64,000 nucleotides of DNA. It comes from Flavimobilis soli. GTDB taxonomy: Bacteria; Actinomycetota; Actinomycetes; Actinomycetales; Cellulomonadaceae. Position 1 is the first letter of the stretch; each line of letters opens with the position of its first letter. A model generated the notes under the pieces. It was not told where the DNA came from. It saw only the letters and a program-made list of their open reading frames with translations, and did no database searches. This document shows, in pieces, positions 8,807-19,277 of the stretch. Where the stretch lies: positions 2,232,001 to 2,296,000 of the forward strand of contig NZ_PDJH01000001.1 in the NCBI RefSeq assembly GCF_002564025.1, written 5' to 3'. A program made the position numbers and the translations under genes.

Positions 8807-8830
8807 TCAGCTACACATTCGACGGCTCAT
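8807..8830 (-). CDS. Candidate 7-residue leader peptide of metY (MSRRMCS)
   Basis: On the minus strand a TAGAGT box (8838-8843 in plus coordinates) is followed 7 bases later by ATG AGC CGT CGA ATG TGT AGC TGA, encoding MSRRMCS. Box-to-start spacing is the same as at other apparently leaderless genes here, so the transcript would begin at or next to this ATG. The peptide contains both Met and Cys. Between it and metY the RNA can form a stem in which AGGTGCG pairs with CGCACCT, about 90-130 bases before metY. Short Cys-containing leader ORFs before sulfur genes are known from actinobacteria; function here is inferred. Confidence 0.45.
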   Translation of the reverse strand: MSRRMCS

Positions 8831-8844
8831 GCGGCTGACTCTAG

Positions 8845-8918
8845 GGCGGCTCTCCCGGTCGGCGATACGGGCGTCTCATCAGTTGGACGAACGTGAGACG
8901 CCGACCGGGCGTGCCGCC
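8845..8918. promoter_or_regulatory. Long interrupted palindrome between metY and the NlpC/P60 gene
   Basis: Arms pair in three blocks: GGCGGC (8845-8850) with GCCGCC (8913-8918), CCCGGTC (8854-8860) with GACCGGG (8903-8909), and GGCGTCTCA (8870-8878) with TGAGACGCC (8894-8902), around a 15-base loop. It lies just upstream of the metY box and covers its -35 position, between divergent genes, so an operator or divergent control element is more likely than a terminator. Confidence 0.55.
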
Positions 8919-8922
8919 GCTG

Positions 8923-8973
8923 TGTGACTGGAGTGACTCCTGTGACTGTTGTGACAGATGTGACGCGAGTGAT
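8923..8973 (+). promoter_or_regulatory. 9-base-periodic TGTGAC array, MtrA-like operator
   Basis: Hexamers start every 9 bases at 8923, 8932, 8941, 8950, 8959 and 8968: TGTGAC, AGTGAC, TGTGAC, TGTGAC, TGTGAC, AGTGAT. The reverse complement reads GTCACA at 9-base steps, the direct-repeat motif described for the response regulator MtrA (GTCACAgcg type). It ends about 15 bases before the -35 position of a TAGCCT promoter (9011-9016), the expected place for an activator. MtrA controls cell-wall peptidase genes in mycobacteria, which fits the downstream NlpC/P60 gene. Confidence 0.6.
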
Positions 8974-9044
8974 TGATGGGGCAGGTGTTCCCAACGGGGC
9001 GCAGGCCAGATAGCCTCGACCTGCTCACGTCCTGGAGGTCGTCC

Positions 9045-10508
9045 ATGCTTCGTCCCGCCCGCCAGCGCGCCCGCCGGGTGCGCGGTGCTGCCGTCCTGGC
9101 CTCCTCGGCGCTGCTCCTGAGCCTCGGGGCAGCGGTCCCGGCGTTCGGCGACCCGACGGCACCGTCGTCCGACGACGTGAACCAGGCACGTCAGAACGAG
9201 GACGCCATCGCAGGCTCGGTCGCCCAGATGGAGGTCGAGCTCGCGACGCTCGGATCCGCCGCGCAGGCCGCCATGGATGCCGCCGCGACCGCGGGCGAGG
9301 AGTACCTCACGGCGACCGTCGAGCTCGAGGCCGCCCAGAAGGAGGCCGACGCGGCCGGGGCGCGGCTCACGACCGCGCTCGACCGCATGGAGGCCTCCCG
9401 CAAGATCCTCGTCGGGGTAGCCCTCGAGCAGTACCGCTCCGGCGGAGCCATCAAGAACCTCGAGGCGGTCCTGTCCGCCGACGGCATCACCGAGGTCATC
9501 GAACGCACGAGCTCCCTCGGCGTCGTCGGCTCCGTCGCCGACACCGCGGTGCAGCAGTACCGCGCCGACTCCCTCGTCGCCCAGAACCTCCAGGACCAGG
9601 CCGACAAGTCGCTCGCGCGCGCCACGAGCGCCGCGACCAAGGCTGACGCCGCCTACCGCACCGCCCAGGAGAAGCAGGAAGCGGCCGACGCCGCGCTCGC
9701 CCAGGGGGAGACGCGACGCGACGCGCTCATCGCGAGCCTCGCCGCCGCGCGCAACACGACCACGGAGCTCGAGCGCCAGCGGCAGGACGCCCTCGACGCC
9801 GAGCGCAAGCAGCGCGAGGAGGAGGCGGCCAAGCGCGAGCGCGAGCAGACGCCGCCGCCCGCCACGAACGCGCCGACGCAGACTCCGACGAGGACGCCCA
9901 GCACGTCCCCGACGAAGAAGCCGGCCAAGAAGCCCACCAAGACCCCGACGAAGACTCCGACGCAGGAGCCCACGCAGGCTCCGACCCAGGCGCCGACGCA
10001 GGCTCCCACGCAGGCGCCGACGCAGGCGCCCACCCAGGCGCCGACGCAGGCCCCGACGAAGTCGCCGACCCCGGCCCCGACCAAGACGCCGAAGCCGCCG
10101 GCGGACAACGTCCTCGGTACCGGGCGCTCGGTCGGCACGGCCGCGCAGGGCCTCGCGGCGGTCAAGTGGGCCAAGAAGCGCGTCGGCCTGCCCTACGGCT
10201 GGGGCGCTGCCGGTCCCGACGCGTACGACTGCTCGGGCCTGACGATGTCCGCATGGGCGGCGCAGGGCGTCGGCATCACGCGCACGTCGCGCTCGCAGTA
10301 CCAGTACGTCAAGAAGATCAGCTACTCGCAGATGCGTCCCGGCGACCTGATCTTCTGGGCCACCAACACGTCCGACGCGTCGACGATCCACCACGTCGCG
10401 ATGTACGCGGGCGACGGGATGATGGTCGAGGCCCCGCGCCCCGGCGTCGCGCTGCGCGTGACCCCGGTCCGCTACGCCAACACGATGCCGTACGCCGGCC
10501 GCCCCTGA
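9045..10508 (+). CDS. Secreted NlpC/P60 peptidoglycan endopeptidase (RipA-like)
   Basis: 487 residues. A twin-Arg-containing signal peptide (RQRARRVRGAAVLASSALLL, cleavage near AFG-DP) is followed by a coiled-coil region (about 35-260) like that of RipA/CwlO hydrolases. A Thr/Pro/Lys linker with about eight PTQA units (about 305-340) leads to a C-terminal NlpC/P60 domain. The catalytic Cys is in YDCSGLTMSAWA and the His in STIHHVAMYAGDGMMVEAP. It should cut the peptide stems of peptidoglycan during division. ATG 9045 is chosen because GGAGG lies 9 bases upstream and the TAGCCT box precedes it. The MtrA-like array directly upstream suggests cell-envelope control. Confidence 0.9.
   Translation: MLRPARQRARRVRGAAVLASSALLLSLGAAVPAFGDPTAPSSDDVNQARQNEDAIAGSVAQMEVELATLGSAAQAAMDAAATAGEEYLTATVELEAAQKEADAAGARLTTALDRMEASRKILVGVALEQYRSGGAIKNLEAVLSADGITEVIERTSSLGVVGSVADTAVQQYRADSLVAQNLQDQADKSLARATSAATKADAAYRTAQEKQEAADAALAQGETRRDALIASLAAARNTTTELERQRQDALDAERKQREEEAAKREREQTPPPATNAPTQTPTRTPSTSPTKKPAKKPTKTPTKTPTQEPTQAPTQAPTQAPTQAPTQAPTQAPTQAPTKSPTPAPTKTPKPPADNVLGTGRSVGTAAQGLAAVKWAKKRVGLPYGWGAAGPDAYDCSGLTMSAWAAQGVGITRTSRSQYQYVKKISYSQMRPGDLIFWATNTSDASTIHHVAMYAGDGMMVEAPRPGVALRVTPVRYANTMPYAGRP
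9960..10062 (+). repeat. Tandem 12-base repeat coding PTQA units
   Basis: About eight imperfect 12-base units of the type cc-acg-cag-gc encode Pro-Thr-Gln-Ala in the linker of the NlpC/P60 protein. The units differ at third positions, so it is an old, protein-level repeat. It may span the cell wall. Confidence 0.8.
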
Positions 10509-10533
10509 CCTGGGCCCGGACCCGGCTCCCGCT

Positions 10534-10584
10534 GACGACAGATCGCCCGCCTGCACACCTGACGTGTGCGGACGGGCGATCTGT
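10534..10584. repeat. 51-bp palindromic repeat, copy 1
   Basis: A near-perfect hairpin: ACAGATCGCCCG (10538-10549) pairs with CGGGCGATCTGT (10573-10584), and GCACAC (10553-10558) with GTGTGC (10564-10569) around a 5-base loop. It lies 26 bases after the NlpC/P60 stop. The same 51 bases recur without change at 10635-10685. Confidence 0.85.
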
Positions 10585-10634
10585 GCGTGAGCCCGAGGCG
10601 GCTACCCGAAGGCCGGCTCGGCGCCCCACCCCTG

Positions 10635-10685
10635 GACGACAGATCGCCCGCCTGCACACCTGACGTGTGCGGACGGGCGATCTGT
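10635..10685. repeat. 51-bp palindromic repeat, copy 2
   Basis: Identical to 10534-10584; the stem here is longer because ACG before and CGT after also pair (10636-10688). It lies 25 bases from the end of the convergent ppa gene. Together the copies could serve as a terminator for each converging gene. There is no U-tract. Identity of two palindromes 101 bases apart suggests a recent duplication or a mobile REP-like unit. Confidence 0.85.
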
Positions 10686-10709
10686 CGTGCGGGGCGCGGC
10701 CCCGGAAGC

Positions 10710-11204
10710 TCAGTGCGTGTAGCCGGAGTCGATCGCGCGCTGGCGGGACCGCTCGATCTCAGCCTCGGCCTCCTCGCGGCCGACCCAGTGGGCGCCCTCG
10801 ACGGACTTGCCAGGCTCGAGGTCCTTGTAGACCTCGAAGAAGTGCTGGATCTCGAGACGGTGGTAGTCCGACACGTCGTCGATGTCCTGGCGCCATGCGG
10901 CGCGCTGGTCACCCGTCGGCACGCACAGCACCTTGTCGTCACCGCCGGCCTCGTCGCGCATGCGGAACATGCCGAGCGCGCGGCAGCGGATCAGGCACCC
11001 GGGGAACGTGGGCTCCTCGAGCAGCACGAGCGCGTCGAGCGGGTCGCCGTCCTCACCCAGGGTGCCCTCGATGAAGCCGTAGTCGTCCGGGTACCGGGTG
11101 GACGTGAACAGCATCCGGTCGAGGCGGATGCGGCCGGTGTGGTGGTCGACCTCGTACTTGTTGCGCTGCCCCTTGGGGATCTCGATCGTGACGTCGAACT
11201 CCAC
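10710..11204 (-). CDS. ppa: Inorganic pyrophosphatase (family I)
   Basis: 164 residues, starting at GTG 11204 behind GGAGGAGAGCT. It hydrolyses pyrophosphate to drive biosynthesis in the cytoplasm. The family I core is complete: [47 protein letters not shown] (metal-binding Asp cluster), then [27 protein letters not shown]. Length is normal for actinobacterial Ppa. It is convergent to the NlpC/P60 gene and divergent from dacB, the same order as ppa-dacB in M. tuberculosis. Confidence 0.96.
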   Translation of the reverse strand: MEFDVTIEIPKGQRNKYEVDHHTGRIRLDRMLFTSTRYPDDYGFIEGTLGEDGDPLDALVLLEEPTFPGCLIRCRALGMFRMRDEAGGDDKVLCVPTGDQRAAWRQDIDDVSDYHRLEIQHFFEVYKDLEPGKSVEGAHWVGREEAEAEIERSRQRAIDSGYTH

Positions 11205-11374
11205 AGCTCTCCTCCAAGTGCCACGGCTGACCTGCGTGCCAGACCGGGCGTTTCGACTCTCGTGTGCGGGGGCGGTCGGCGTCATCGCTGATCCAGCCGC
11301 CCGCGGCTCTGCTCTAGTGTGACGCACGGACAGCGTATGTTGTGAACGAAGATCGATCGAGGGAAGGCGGGACG

Positions 11375-12790
11375 ATGGGGCTCGCAGCGCGCGTGGCGGG
11401 GTTGACCGTCTCGTTCGTGCTCCTCGCGGGCGGTGGTTACGTGGTCGCCGACATCACCGACACGGTGCCCGGTTTCCTCACGAATGCGCCGGTCCCGGCC
11501 CCGGCGGCACCTTTCCCGACCATCGACGGCGCGGGTGACCTGCCCGAGCTCACGGCCGGCCTCGGCCCCCTGTCCCCGGACGCCGCTGTGCCGTCCGCCA
11601 CAGAGGTCGAAAAGCTCGTGTCGAGGTTCGTCGACGAGGATGACAAGGTCGGCCCCGGTGTGGGTGTCCTCGTCGCTGACGCGCTCACCGGGACGGGTAT
11701 CGCCGGCACCGGCGCGACGATCGGGCGCACGCCCGCGTCGACCGCGAAGCTCTTCACGGCAGCAGCCGCGCTCGGCTCGCCCGGGCCGGACCACACGCTC
11801 GACACCCGCACCGTCCTGGGGGCCGGTGAGCAGCTCTACCTCGTCGGGGGCGGCGACATGATGCTCGCGGCCGGTCGCGGCGACGCGTCCGCCGTCAACG
11901 GTCGTGCCGGCCTCGCCGACCTTGCTGCGCAGACCGCGCAGTCGCTCAAGCTCGCGGGGATCGACGCGGTGACGCTGCGTCTCGACGACTCGTTCTTCTC
12001 GGGCCCGACCGTCTCGCCCACGTGGGACAAGCGCAACGTCGAGGCCGGCTACGTCGCCCCGGTCACCGCGCTCGCGGTCGACGTCGGCCGCCGCACCGAG
12101 GGGGAGTACGTCCCGCGCTTCGCGGACCCGTCGCTCTCGGCCGCGCAGAAGTTCGCCGCCGCCCTCTCCGAGGTCGGCATCACCGTCAACGGCACGGTAT
12201 CCCGGGCGGCCGCGCCCGCCGACGGCGACGAGACAGGGCGGGTGTCGTCGGCCCCGCTCTCAGAGGTCGTCGCGTACTTCCTGCAGACCTCCGACAACAC
12301 GATCACCGAGGTGGTCGGGCGCGTCGTCGCCGCTGAGGCGGGCCTGCCCGCCTCGTTCGAGGGGGCGACCGCGGCTGTCCTCGCGGCGGTCGGCAGGCTC
12401 GGCGTCGACACGTCGACCGTCCGGCTCGCCGACTGCTCGGGCCTCGGCGACGGCTCCTCCGTCCAGCCGATCGTGCTCGTCAACCTGCTCCTCAAGATCG
12501 TCTCGCCGGACAACCCGCACCTGCGCGACCTCGCCGTCTCGCTCCCCGTCGCAGGCCTCTCGGGGACGCTCCACGAGCGCTTCACCGTGTCCCCGGCGCG
12601 CGGCCTCGTCCGCGCGAAGACCGGCTCGCTCCCCGGGGTCACCTCGCTCGCGGGTACGACGGTCACGAAGGACGGCCGGCTGCTCGTGTTCGTCGTCATG
12701 GCGGACAAGGTCCCCGACGGTGCCTCGTGGAACGCGCGGGCGACCGTCGACGCGTTCACGACGCGTCTGACGAGCTGCGGCTGCTCGTGA
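11375..12790 (+). CDS. dacB: D-alanyl-D-alanine carboxypeptidase/endopeptidase (PBP4, peptidase S13)
   Basis: 471 residues. The N-terminal hydrophobic segment ([19 protein letters not shown]) is a signal or anchor. The three penicillin-binding motifs are present: SxxK in PASTAKLF, SxN in QTSDNT and KTG in RAKTGSLPG. It trims or cleaves peptidoglycan peptides outside the membrane. A GTG at 11342 would add 11 residues, but TATGTT at 11336-11341 looks like the -10 box and abuts that GTG, so the ATG at 11375, behind GGGAAGGCGGG, is preferred. Its stop overlaps the next start by 3 bases. Confidence 0.92.
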   Translation: MGLAARVAGLTVSFVLLAGGGYVVADITDTVPGFLTNAPVPAPAAPFPTIDGAGDLPELTAGLGPLSPDAAVPSATEVEKLVSRFVDEDDKVGPGVGVLVADALTGTGIAGTGATIGRTPASTAKLFTAAAALGSPGPDHTLDTRTVLGAGEQLYLVGGGDMMLAAGRGDASAVNGRAGLADLAAQTAQSLKLAGIDAVTLRLDDSFFSGPTVSPTWDKRNVEAGYVAPVTALAVDVGRRTEGEYVPRFADPSLSAAQKFAAALSEVGITVNGTVSRAAAPADGDETGRVSSAPLSEVVAYFLQTSDNTITEVVGRVVAAEAGLPASFEGATAAVLAAVGRLGVDTSTVRLADCSGLGDGSSVQPIVLVNLLLKIVSPDNPHLRDLAVSLPVAGLSGTLHERFTVSPARGLVRAKTGSLPGVTSLAGTTVTKDGRLLVFVVMADKVPDGASWNARATVDAFTTRLTSCGCS

Positions 12791-13869
12791 CGGGAGCGTC
12801 GGACGCGGTCGACTGGCCCGTCGCCGACGCGGTCGGCAGCGGGCTCGTGCCCGCCGGGCCGACCGGCTCGCGCGACGAGCTCGCGGAGCACGTCGCCCTG
12901 CTGCGCGCGTCCGCGCAAGAGGCCGTGCCGCACGTCCTGCGCGTGACGGCGATGACCCCGGCCGACGGGAGGGACACGTCGGTCCCTGACGCGCTCTCGC
13001 GGGTCCTCGTCGTCGACCGTGCGACCTGGGTGCGCGCGGCCGCCGAGACGGCCCGCTCGATGCTCCCCGACCTCGCGCCGCCCGGCTCGAGCCCCGGGAC
13101 GCTCGCGCGCGCCGCCGGCGGCGCCGAGATCGGTGCGGCGCTCGCGCTCGCCTCGACCCGCGTCCTCGGCCAGTTCGACCCGTTCGCACCCGCTCCCGGG
13201 CGGCTCCTGCTCGTCGCACCGAACATCCTCGGTGCCCAGCGCGGCCTCGACGCGCCCGCGCGTGACTTCGCGCTGTGGGTCTGCCTGCACGAGCAGACTC
13301 ACGCGCTCCAGCTCGCCGCCGCGCCCTGGCTCGCGGACCACCTGCGCGCGCGTGTCGCCGAGCTGTCGGACGACGTCGCCCGCACGGGCCGCGAGCTCGC
13401 CGAGGGCCCGCTCCCGGCGCGGCTGCGCGCGTGGTGGCGGACGGCCGAGCGGTTCGTCTCGGCCGGTCGCGAGGCATCCCTCGCCTCCCGTGTGCTCACG
13501 CCGTCGCAGCGCGAGGTCATGGCCGAGATCGGTGCCGTCATGGCGCTGCTCGAGGGGCACGCGGACGTGATGATGGACGCCGTCGGCCCGCAGGTTGTGC
13601 CAGCCGTCCGCACGATCCGCAAGGGCTTCGACGCCCGACGCCGCGACACGAGCGGTCTGGCCCGCCAGCTCGGCCGCCTGCTCGGCATGGAGGAGAAGCT
13701 CGCGCAGTACACCGACGGCGCGGCCTTCGTGCGCGAGGTGCGGCGCGCGCACGGGCGCGACGCCGTCAACCTCGTCTGGGAGTCGCCCGAGAACCTGCCG
13801 ACGGCCCGCGAGATCCACGACCCGGTCGCGTGGGGCCGCAGGCTCGGGCTGGGCGGCTCGCGGGCATGA
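12787..13869 (+). CDS. Zinc-dependent metalloprotease-like protein (DUF2342)
   Basis: 360 residues from a GTG that overlaps the dacB stop (GTGA). The zinc-protease signature HEQTHALQL is at about residues 175-179, with [19 protein letters not shown] giving a likely third ligand Glu and an EGHAD motif. TAVPxxR-like and MEEKLAQY segments near the end match the DUF2342 family, often labelled coenzyme F420 biosynthesis-associated. In many actinobacteria, as here, it sits between dacB and tilS. The true substrate is unknown. Confidence 0.85.
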   Translation: MTGASDAVDWPVADAVGSGLVPAGPTGSRDELAEHVALLRASAQEAVPHVLRVTAMTPADGRDTSVPDALSRVLVVDRATWVRAAAETARSMLPDLAPPGSSPGTLARAAGGAEIGAALALASTRVLGQFDPFAPAPGRLLLVAPNILGAQRGLDAPARDFALWVCLHEQTHALQLAAAPWLADHLRARVAELSDDVARTGRELAEGPLPARLRAWWRTAERFVSAGREASLASRVLTPSQREVMAEIGAVMALLEGHADVMMDAVGPQVVPAVRTIRKGFDARRRDTSGLARQLGRLLGMEEKLAQYTDGAAFVREVRRAHGRDAVNLVWESPENLPTAREIHDPVAWGRRLGLGGSRA

Positions 13870-14966
13870 GCCTGCCGCAGCCGCACCTCGTCGCGGGCCG
13901 CGGCGCGGTCCGGAGGGTGCTCGACGCGCTGCCCGACGGTGCGGTCGTCGTCGTCGGGTGCTCGGGCGGAGCGGACTCGCTCGCGCTCGTGGCGTGCGTC
14001 GCGCAGGAGACGCGCGGCCCGCGGGCCGCGCGCGGGCTCGTCGCACGAGCCGTCGTCGTCGACCACGGTATGCAGGAGGGCTCCGCGGACGTCGCGCGCC
14101 GTGCCGCCGCCGCGTGCGAGCGCCTCGGGCTCGCGGCGCGCGTCGTGCGGGTCGAGGTCGGGCGGGACGGCGGCCCGGAGGCTGCCGCGCGCACCGCGCG
14201 GTACGCCGCCCTCGAAGCCGCGCTCGACGCGGAGATCGATGCTGCCGGTGCGCCGGACGGCGTCGTGCTCGTGGGGCACACGCGCGACGACCAGGCCGAG
14301 ACGGTGCTGCTCGGCCTCGCTCGCGGCGCGGGCGCCCGCTCGCTCGCGGGCATGCGCCCCGAGCGGGGGCGGTTGCGCCGCCCGTTCCTCGACCTCACCC
14401 GCGCCGACACGGAGGGCGTGTGCGCGGAGCTGGGCCTCGACGTCTGGCACGACCCGACGAACGTGCCGACGCCCGACGGCGGGGGGCCGCGTCGCTCGGT
14501 CGTGCGGCACCGCGTCCTGCCGGTCCTCGAGGACGCCCTCGGTCCGGGCGTCGCCGCGGCGCTCGCCCGGACGGCCGAGCAGCTCCGCGAGGACGACGAC
14601 GCGCTCACGCAGCTCGCTGACGACCTCCTCGCCCGAGCGGCGGCCGCACCTCCCGACGAGGGGTACGACGTCGCGATCCTCGCCGAAGCGCCCGCGGCGG
14701 TGCGGCGCAGAGCCCTGCGCGCGGCTGCCGTGCAGGCTGGCAGCCCCGCGGGAGCGCTCACGCGGACCCACGTCCTCGCCCTCGACGCGCTCGTCGTCTC
14801 GTGGCACGGTCAGGGTGCCGTCCCGCTCCCGGGCCGCGTCGGCGGCACCCGATCCTGTGGCAGGCTTGTGCTGCACGCCCGCTCGGCGGGCACCCCCCGC
14901 ACCCTGAGGAGAACTTCGTCGTGGACCTTTCCGACATCGGGAACGACCTCGAGTCCGTCCTGCTGA
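13866..14966 (+). CDS. tilS: tRNA(Ile)-lysidine synthase
   Basis: 366 residues; ATG 13866 overlaps the previous stop (ATGA). The PP-loop ATPase motif SGGADSLAL is near residues 36-44, followed by [26 protein letters not shown] and [28 protein letters not shown]. The enzyme turns the wobble C of tRNA-Ile(CAU) into lysidine. The C-terminal part is short, as in other actinobacteria. The frame runs 46 bases into the hpt gene, and the last 25 or so residues (after [11 protein letters not shown]) look like read-through of the hpt leader rather than conserved protein. Confidence 0.93.
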   Translation: MSLPQPHLVAGRGAVRRVLDALPDGAVVVVGCSGGADSLALVACVAQETRGPRAARGLVARAVVVDHGMQEGSADVARRAAAACERLGLAARVVRVEVGRDGGPEAAARTARYAALEAALDAEIDAAGAPDGVVLVGHTRDDQAETVLLGLARGAGARSLAGMRPERGRLRRPFLDLTRADTEGVCAELGLDVWHDPTNVPTPDGGGPRRSVVRHRVLPVLEDALGPGVAAALARTAEQLREDDDALTQLADDLLARAAAAPPDEGYDVAILAEAPAAVRRRALRAAAVQAGSPAGALTRTHVLALDALVVSWHGQGAVPLPGRVGGTRSCGRLVLHARSAGTPRTLRRTSSWTFPTSGTTSSPSC

Positions 14967-15475
14967 GCGAGCAGCAGCTGAACGACCGCCTGGCGGAGAT
15001 GGCCGCTCAGATCGACGAGGACTACAAGGGTCAGGACCTCCTCCTCGTGGGTGTGCTCAAGGGCGCCGTCATGGTCATGGCGGACCTCGCGCGCCGCCTG
15101 CACCACCCGGCCGAGATGGACTGGATGGCCGTGTCGTCGTACGGCTCGGGCACCAAGTCCTCCGGCGTCGTCCGCATCCTCAAGGACCTCGACGCCGACC
15201 TCACGGGCCGCAACGTGCTCATCGTCGAGGACATCGTCGACTCGGGCCTGACGCTGTCCTGGCTGCTGTCGAACCTGCGCTCGCGCGGCCCGAAGAGCGT
15301 CGAGATCGCCGCGATGCTCCGCAAGCCCGAGGCCGTCAAGGTCGACCTCGACGTGCGCTACGTCGGCTTCGACATCCCGAACCAGTTCGTCGTGGGCTAC
15401 GGCCTCGACTACGCGGAGAAGTACCGCAACCTGCCGTTCGTGGGCACGCTCGCGCCGCACGTCTACGAGAGCTGA
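14921..15475 (+). CDS. hpt: Hypoxanthine phosphoribosyltransferase
   Basis: 184 residues from GTG 14921 behind TGAGGAGAA. It salvages hypoxanthine and guanine with PRPP. The PRPP loop is [14 protein letters not shown]; the flexible loop/GSGTKSSG and [21 protein letters not shown] segments are also present, with [29 protein letters not shown] at the end. The order tilS-hpt-ftsH-folE is conserved across actinobacteria. It overlaps the tilS frame by 46 bases. Confidence 0.95.
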   Translation: MDLSDIGNDLESVLLSEQQLNDRLAEMAAQIDEDYKGQDLLLVGVLKGAVMVMADLARRLHHPAEMDWMAVSSYGSGTKSSGVVRILKDLDADLTGRNVLIVEDIVDSGLTLSWLLSNLRSRGPKSVEIAAMLRKPEAVKVDLDVRYVGFDIPNQFVVGYGLDYAEKYRNLPFVGTLAPHVYES

Positions 15476-15489
15476 CGCACACACCTCCC

Positions 15490-15520
15490 GACGCCGGGGC
15501 CCTCGCCGGGCCCCGGCGTC
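15490..15520 (+). terminator. Strong hairpin after hpt
   Basis: A perfect 13-bp stem, GACGCCGGGGCCC (15490-15502) with GGGCCCCGGCGTC (15508-15520), 5-base loop, 15 bases after the stop. It separates hpt from ftsH, whose leader (15521-15683) shows nothing else obvious. Confidence 0.75.
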
Positions 15521-15683
15521 GTGCTGTCCGCGCAGGCGCCGTGCGCGGCCCCCGCGACCTGCAGCATGATCCCTCCGCAAGGCTTCCCCACGCCCTCGGC
15601 GAACAACCAGGCCTCGCCCAGTTTCGGCGTGTAGCGTTCCAGGGAGCACCGCGAGCGGAAGGACCGGGGACGACCCCGAGCAG

Positions 15684-17711
<2,028 letters not shown>

Positions 17712-17722
17712 GAGAGGTCACC

Positions 17723-18334
17723 ATGAGCGAGCACCTCATGCCCGAGGCGGGCGCCGCCGTCGCGGCAGGACACGTCGACCTCGCGCGTGCCGAGGCGGCC
17801 GTGCGCGAGCTCCTCCTCGCCGTGGGCGAGGACCCGGACCGCGAGGGCCTCCTCGAGACCCCCGCCCGGGTCGCGCGCGCGTACGCGGAGACGTTCGCGG
17901 GACTGCACCAGGACCCGGCCGACGTGCTGTCGACGACGTTCGACATCGGCCACGACGAGATGGTCCTCGTCAAGGACATCGAGCTGTACTCGACGTGCGA
18001 GCACCACCTCGTACCGTTCCACGGCGTCGCGCACGTCGGCTACATCCCGAACGTCGACGGCCGCGTGACCGGCCTGAGCAAGCTCGCCCGCCTCGTCGAC
18101 GTGTTCGCGCGCCGCCCGCAGGTCCAGGAGCGCCTCACGTCGCAGGTCGCGGACGCGCTCGTCGAGCACCTGCAGCCCCGAGGCGTCATCGTCGTGATCG
18201 AGTGCGAGCACCTGTGCATGTCGATGCGCGGCGTCCGCAAGCCCGGCTCGCGGACCGTCACGTCCGCAGTGCGCGGGCAGATGCGCAACGGCACGACCCG
18301 CGCCGAGGCCATGAGCCTCATCCTCGGTCACTGA
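17723..18334 (+). CDS. folE: GTP cyclohydrolase I
   Basis: 203 residues, first step of folate synthesis (GTP to dihydroneopterin triphosphate). The zinc ligands lie in [10 protein letters not shown] (Cys and His) and in [20 protein letters not shown] (second Cys). [34 protein letters not shown] is the family core. ATG 17723 follows AGAGAGG. It starts 11 bases after ftsH, so it is probably in the same transcript. Confidence 0.97.
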   Translation: MSEHLMPEAGAAVAAGHVDLARAEAAVRELLLAVGEDPDREGLLETPARVARAYAETFAGLHQDPADVLSTTFDIGHDEMVLVKDIELYSTCEHHLVPFHGVAHVGYIPNVDGRVTGLSKLARLVDVFARRPQVQERLTSQVADALVEHLQPRGVIVVIECEHLCMSMRGVRKPGSRTVTSAVRGQMRNGTTRAEAMSLILGH

Positions 18335-18378
18335 CCACGCCGGGGAGCGCGGGGAAGCACCGCGACTAGCATGGCAGG

Positions 18379-19260
18379 GTGCCTCCCGCTGACGCCCCGC
18401 GCCACCCGTCACCGCTCCCGGGGAGCCTGACCACGCTCGACCGGACGCTCGTCATGGGCGTCGTCAACGTCACCCCGGACTCCTTCTCCGACGGCGGCGA
18501 GTGGTTCGAGCCGACCGCCGCCGTCGCGCACGGCGTGCTGCTCATGGCGCAGGGCGCCGACATCCTCGACGTGGGCGGCGAGTCCACCCGCCCGGGCGCC
18601 GATCGCGTCCCCGAGGACGAAGAGCTGCGGCGCGTCCTGCCCGTCGTGCGGGAGCTCGTCTCGCGCGGCGCCGTCGTGTCCGTCGACACGACGCGCGCGT
18701 CGGTCGCCGAGGCGACCGTCGCTGCCGGCGCCCAGATCATCAACGACGTCTCGGGCGGGCTCGCAGACCCCGACATGTACGACGTCGTCGCCCGGACGGG
18801 CGCGGTGTACGTCGCGATGCACTGGCGTGGGCACGCCGACGTCATGGACGACCTCGCCGACTACGACGACGTCGTGACCGATGTGCGGCGCGAGCTCCTC
18901 GAGCGCCTCGCCGCCCTCGAGGCGGCGGGCGTGCGGCGCGAGCAGGTCGTGCTCGACCCGGGCCTCGGCTTCGCGAAGCCGGGCGAGGCGAACTGGCCGC
19001 TCCTCGGCCGCCTCGGCGAGCTCCTCGACGTCGGTCTTCCCGTCCTCGTCGGGGCGTCAAGAAAGCGATTCCTCGGTAGGCTGCTCGCTGGACCGGACGG
19101 GCAGCCGGTACCTCCGCTCGCTCGCGACGGTGCGACCGCGGCCGTCTCGGCTCTCGCGGCTGCCTCCGGGGCGTGGTGCGTGCGGGTTCATGACGTTCCT
19201 GGCACCGTCGACGCGGTGCGGGTCGCCCAGCGATGGGTGTCCGCGGCGCGTACCGACTGA
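18379..19260 (+). CDS. folP: Dihydropteroate synthase
   Basis: 293 residues. It condenses p-aminobenzoate with the pterin pyrophosphate. Motifs are MGVVNVTPDSFSDGG, DILDVGGESTRPGA, VSVDTTRASVAEA, IINDVSGG, VVLDPGLGFAKPGEANWPLL and VGASRKRFLGRLL, all in normal order. GTG 18379 is preceded by TAGCAT (18367-18372) with a 6-base gap, so it may also be made from its own leaderless mRNA. Confidence 0.96.
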   Translation: MPPADAPRHPSPLPGSLTTLDRTLVMGVVNVTPDSFSDGGEWFEPTAAVAHGVLLMAQGADILDVGGESTRPGADRVPEDEELRRVLPVVRELVSRGAVVSVDTTRASVAEATVAAGAQIINDVSGGLADPDMYDVVARTGAVYVAMHWRGHADVMDDLADYDDVVTDVRRELLERLAALEAAGVRREQVVLDPGLGFAKPGEANWPLLGRLGELLDVGLPVLVGASRKRFLGRLLAGPDGQPVPPLARDGATAAVSALAAASGAWCVRVHDVPGTVDAVRVAQRWVSAARTD

Positions 19261-19277
19261 CGACTCTGGAGGACCAC

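Noticed and set aside
8613..8844. SAM riboswitch upstream of metY
   Set aside because: I could not place the conserved cores of SAM-I, SAM-II or SAM-IV. A short leader ORF plus attenuator stem explains the region better, although a covariance-model search would be needed to exclude it.
9960..10062. Possible CRISPR-like direct repeats
   Set aside because: The units are 12 bases, in frame, degenerate at third positions and encode PTQA in a secreted peptidase linker; there are no spacers.
10534..10685. CRISPR repeat-spacer pair
   Set aside because: Only two copies, each 51 bases and fully palindromic, with a single 50-base gap and no cas genes.
11342..11374. GTG 11342 as the dacB start
   Set aside because: A TATGTT box ends at 11341, so the mRNA would begin after this GTG; ATG 11375 has a good ribosome site.
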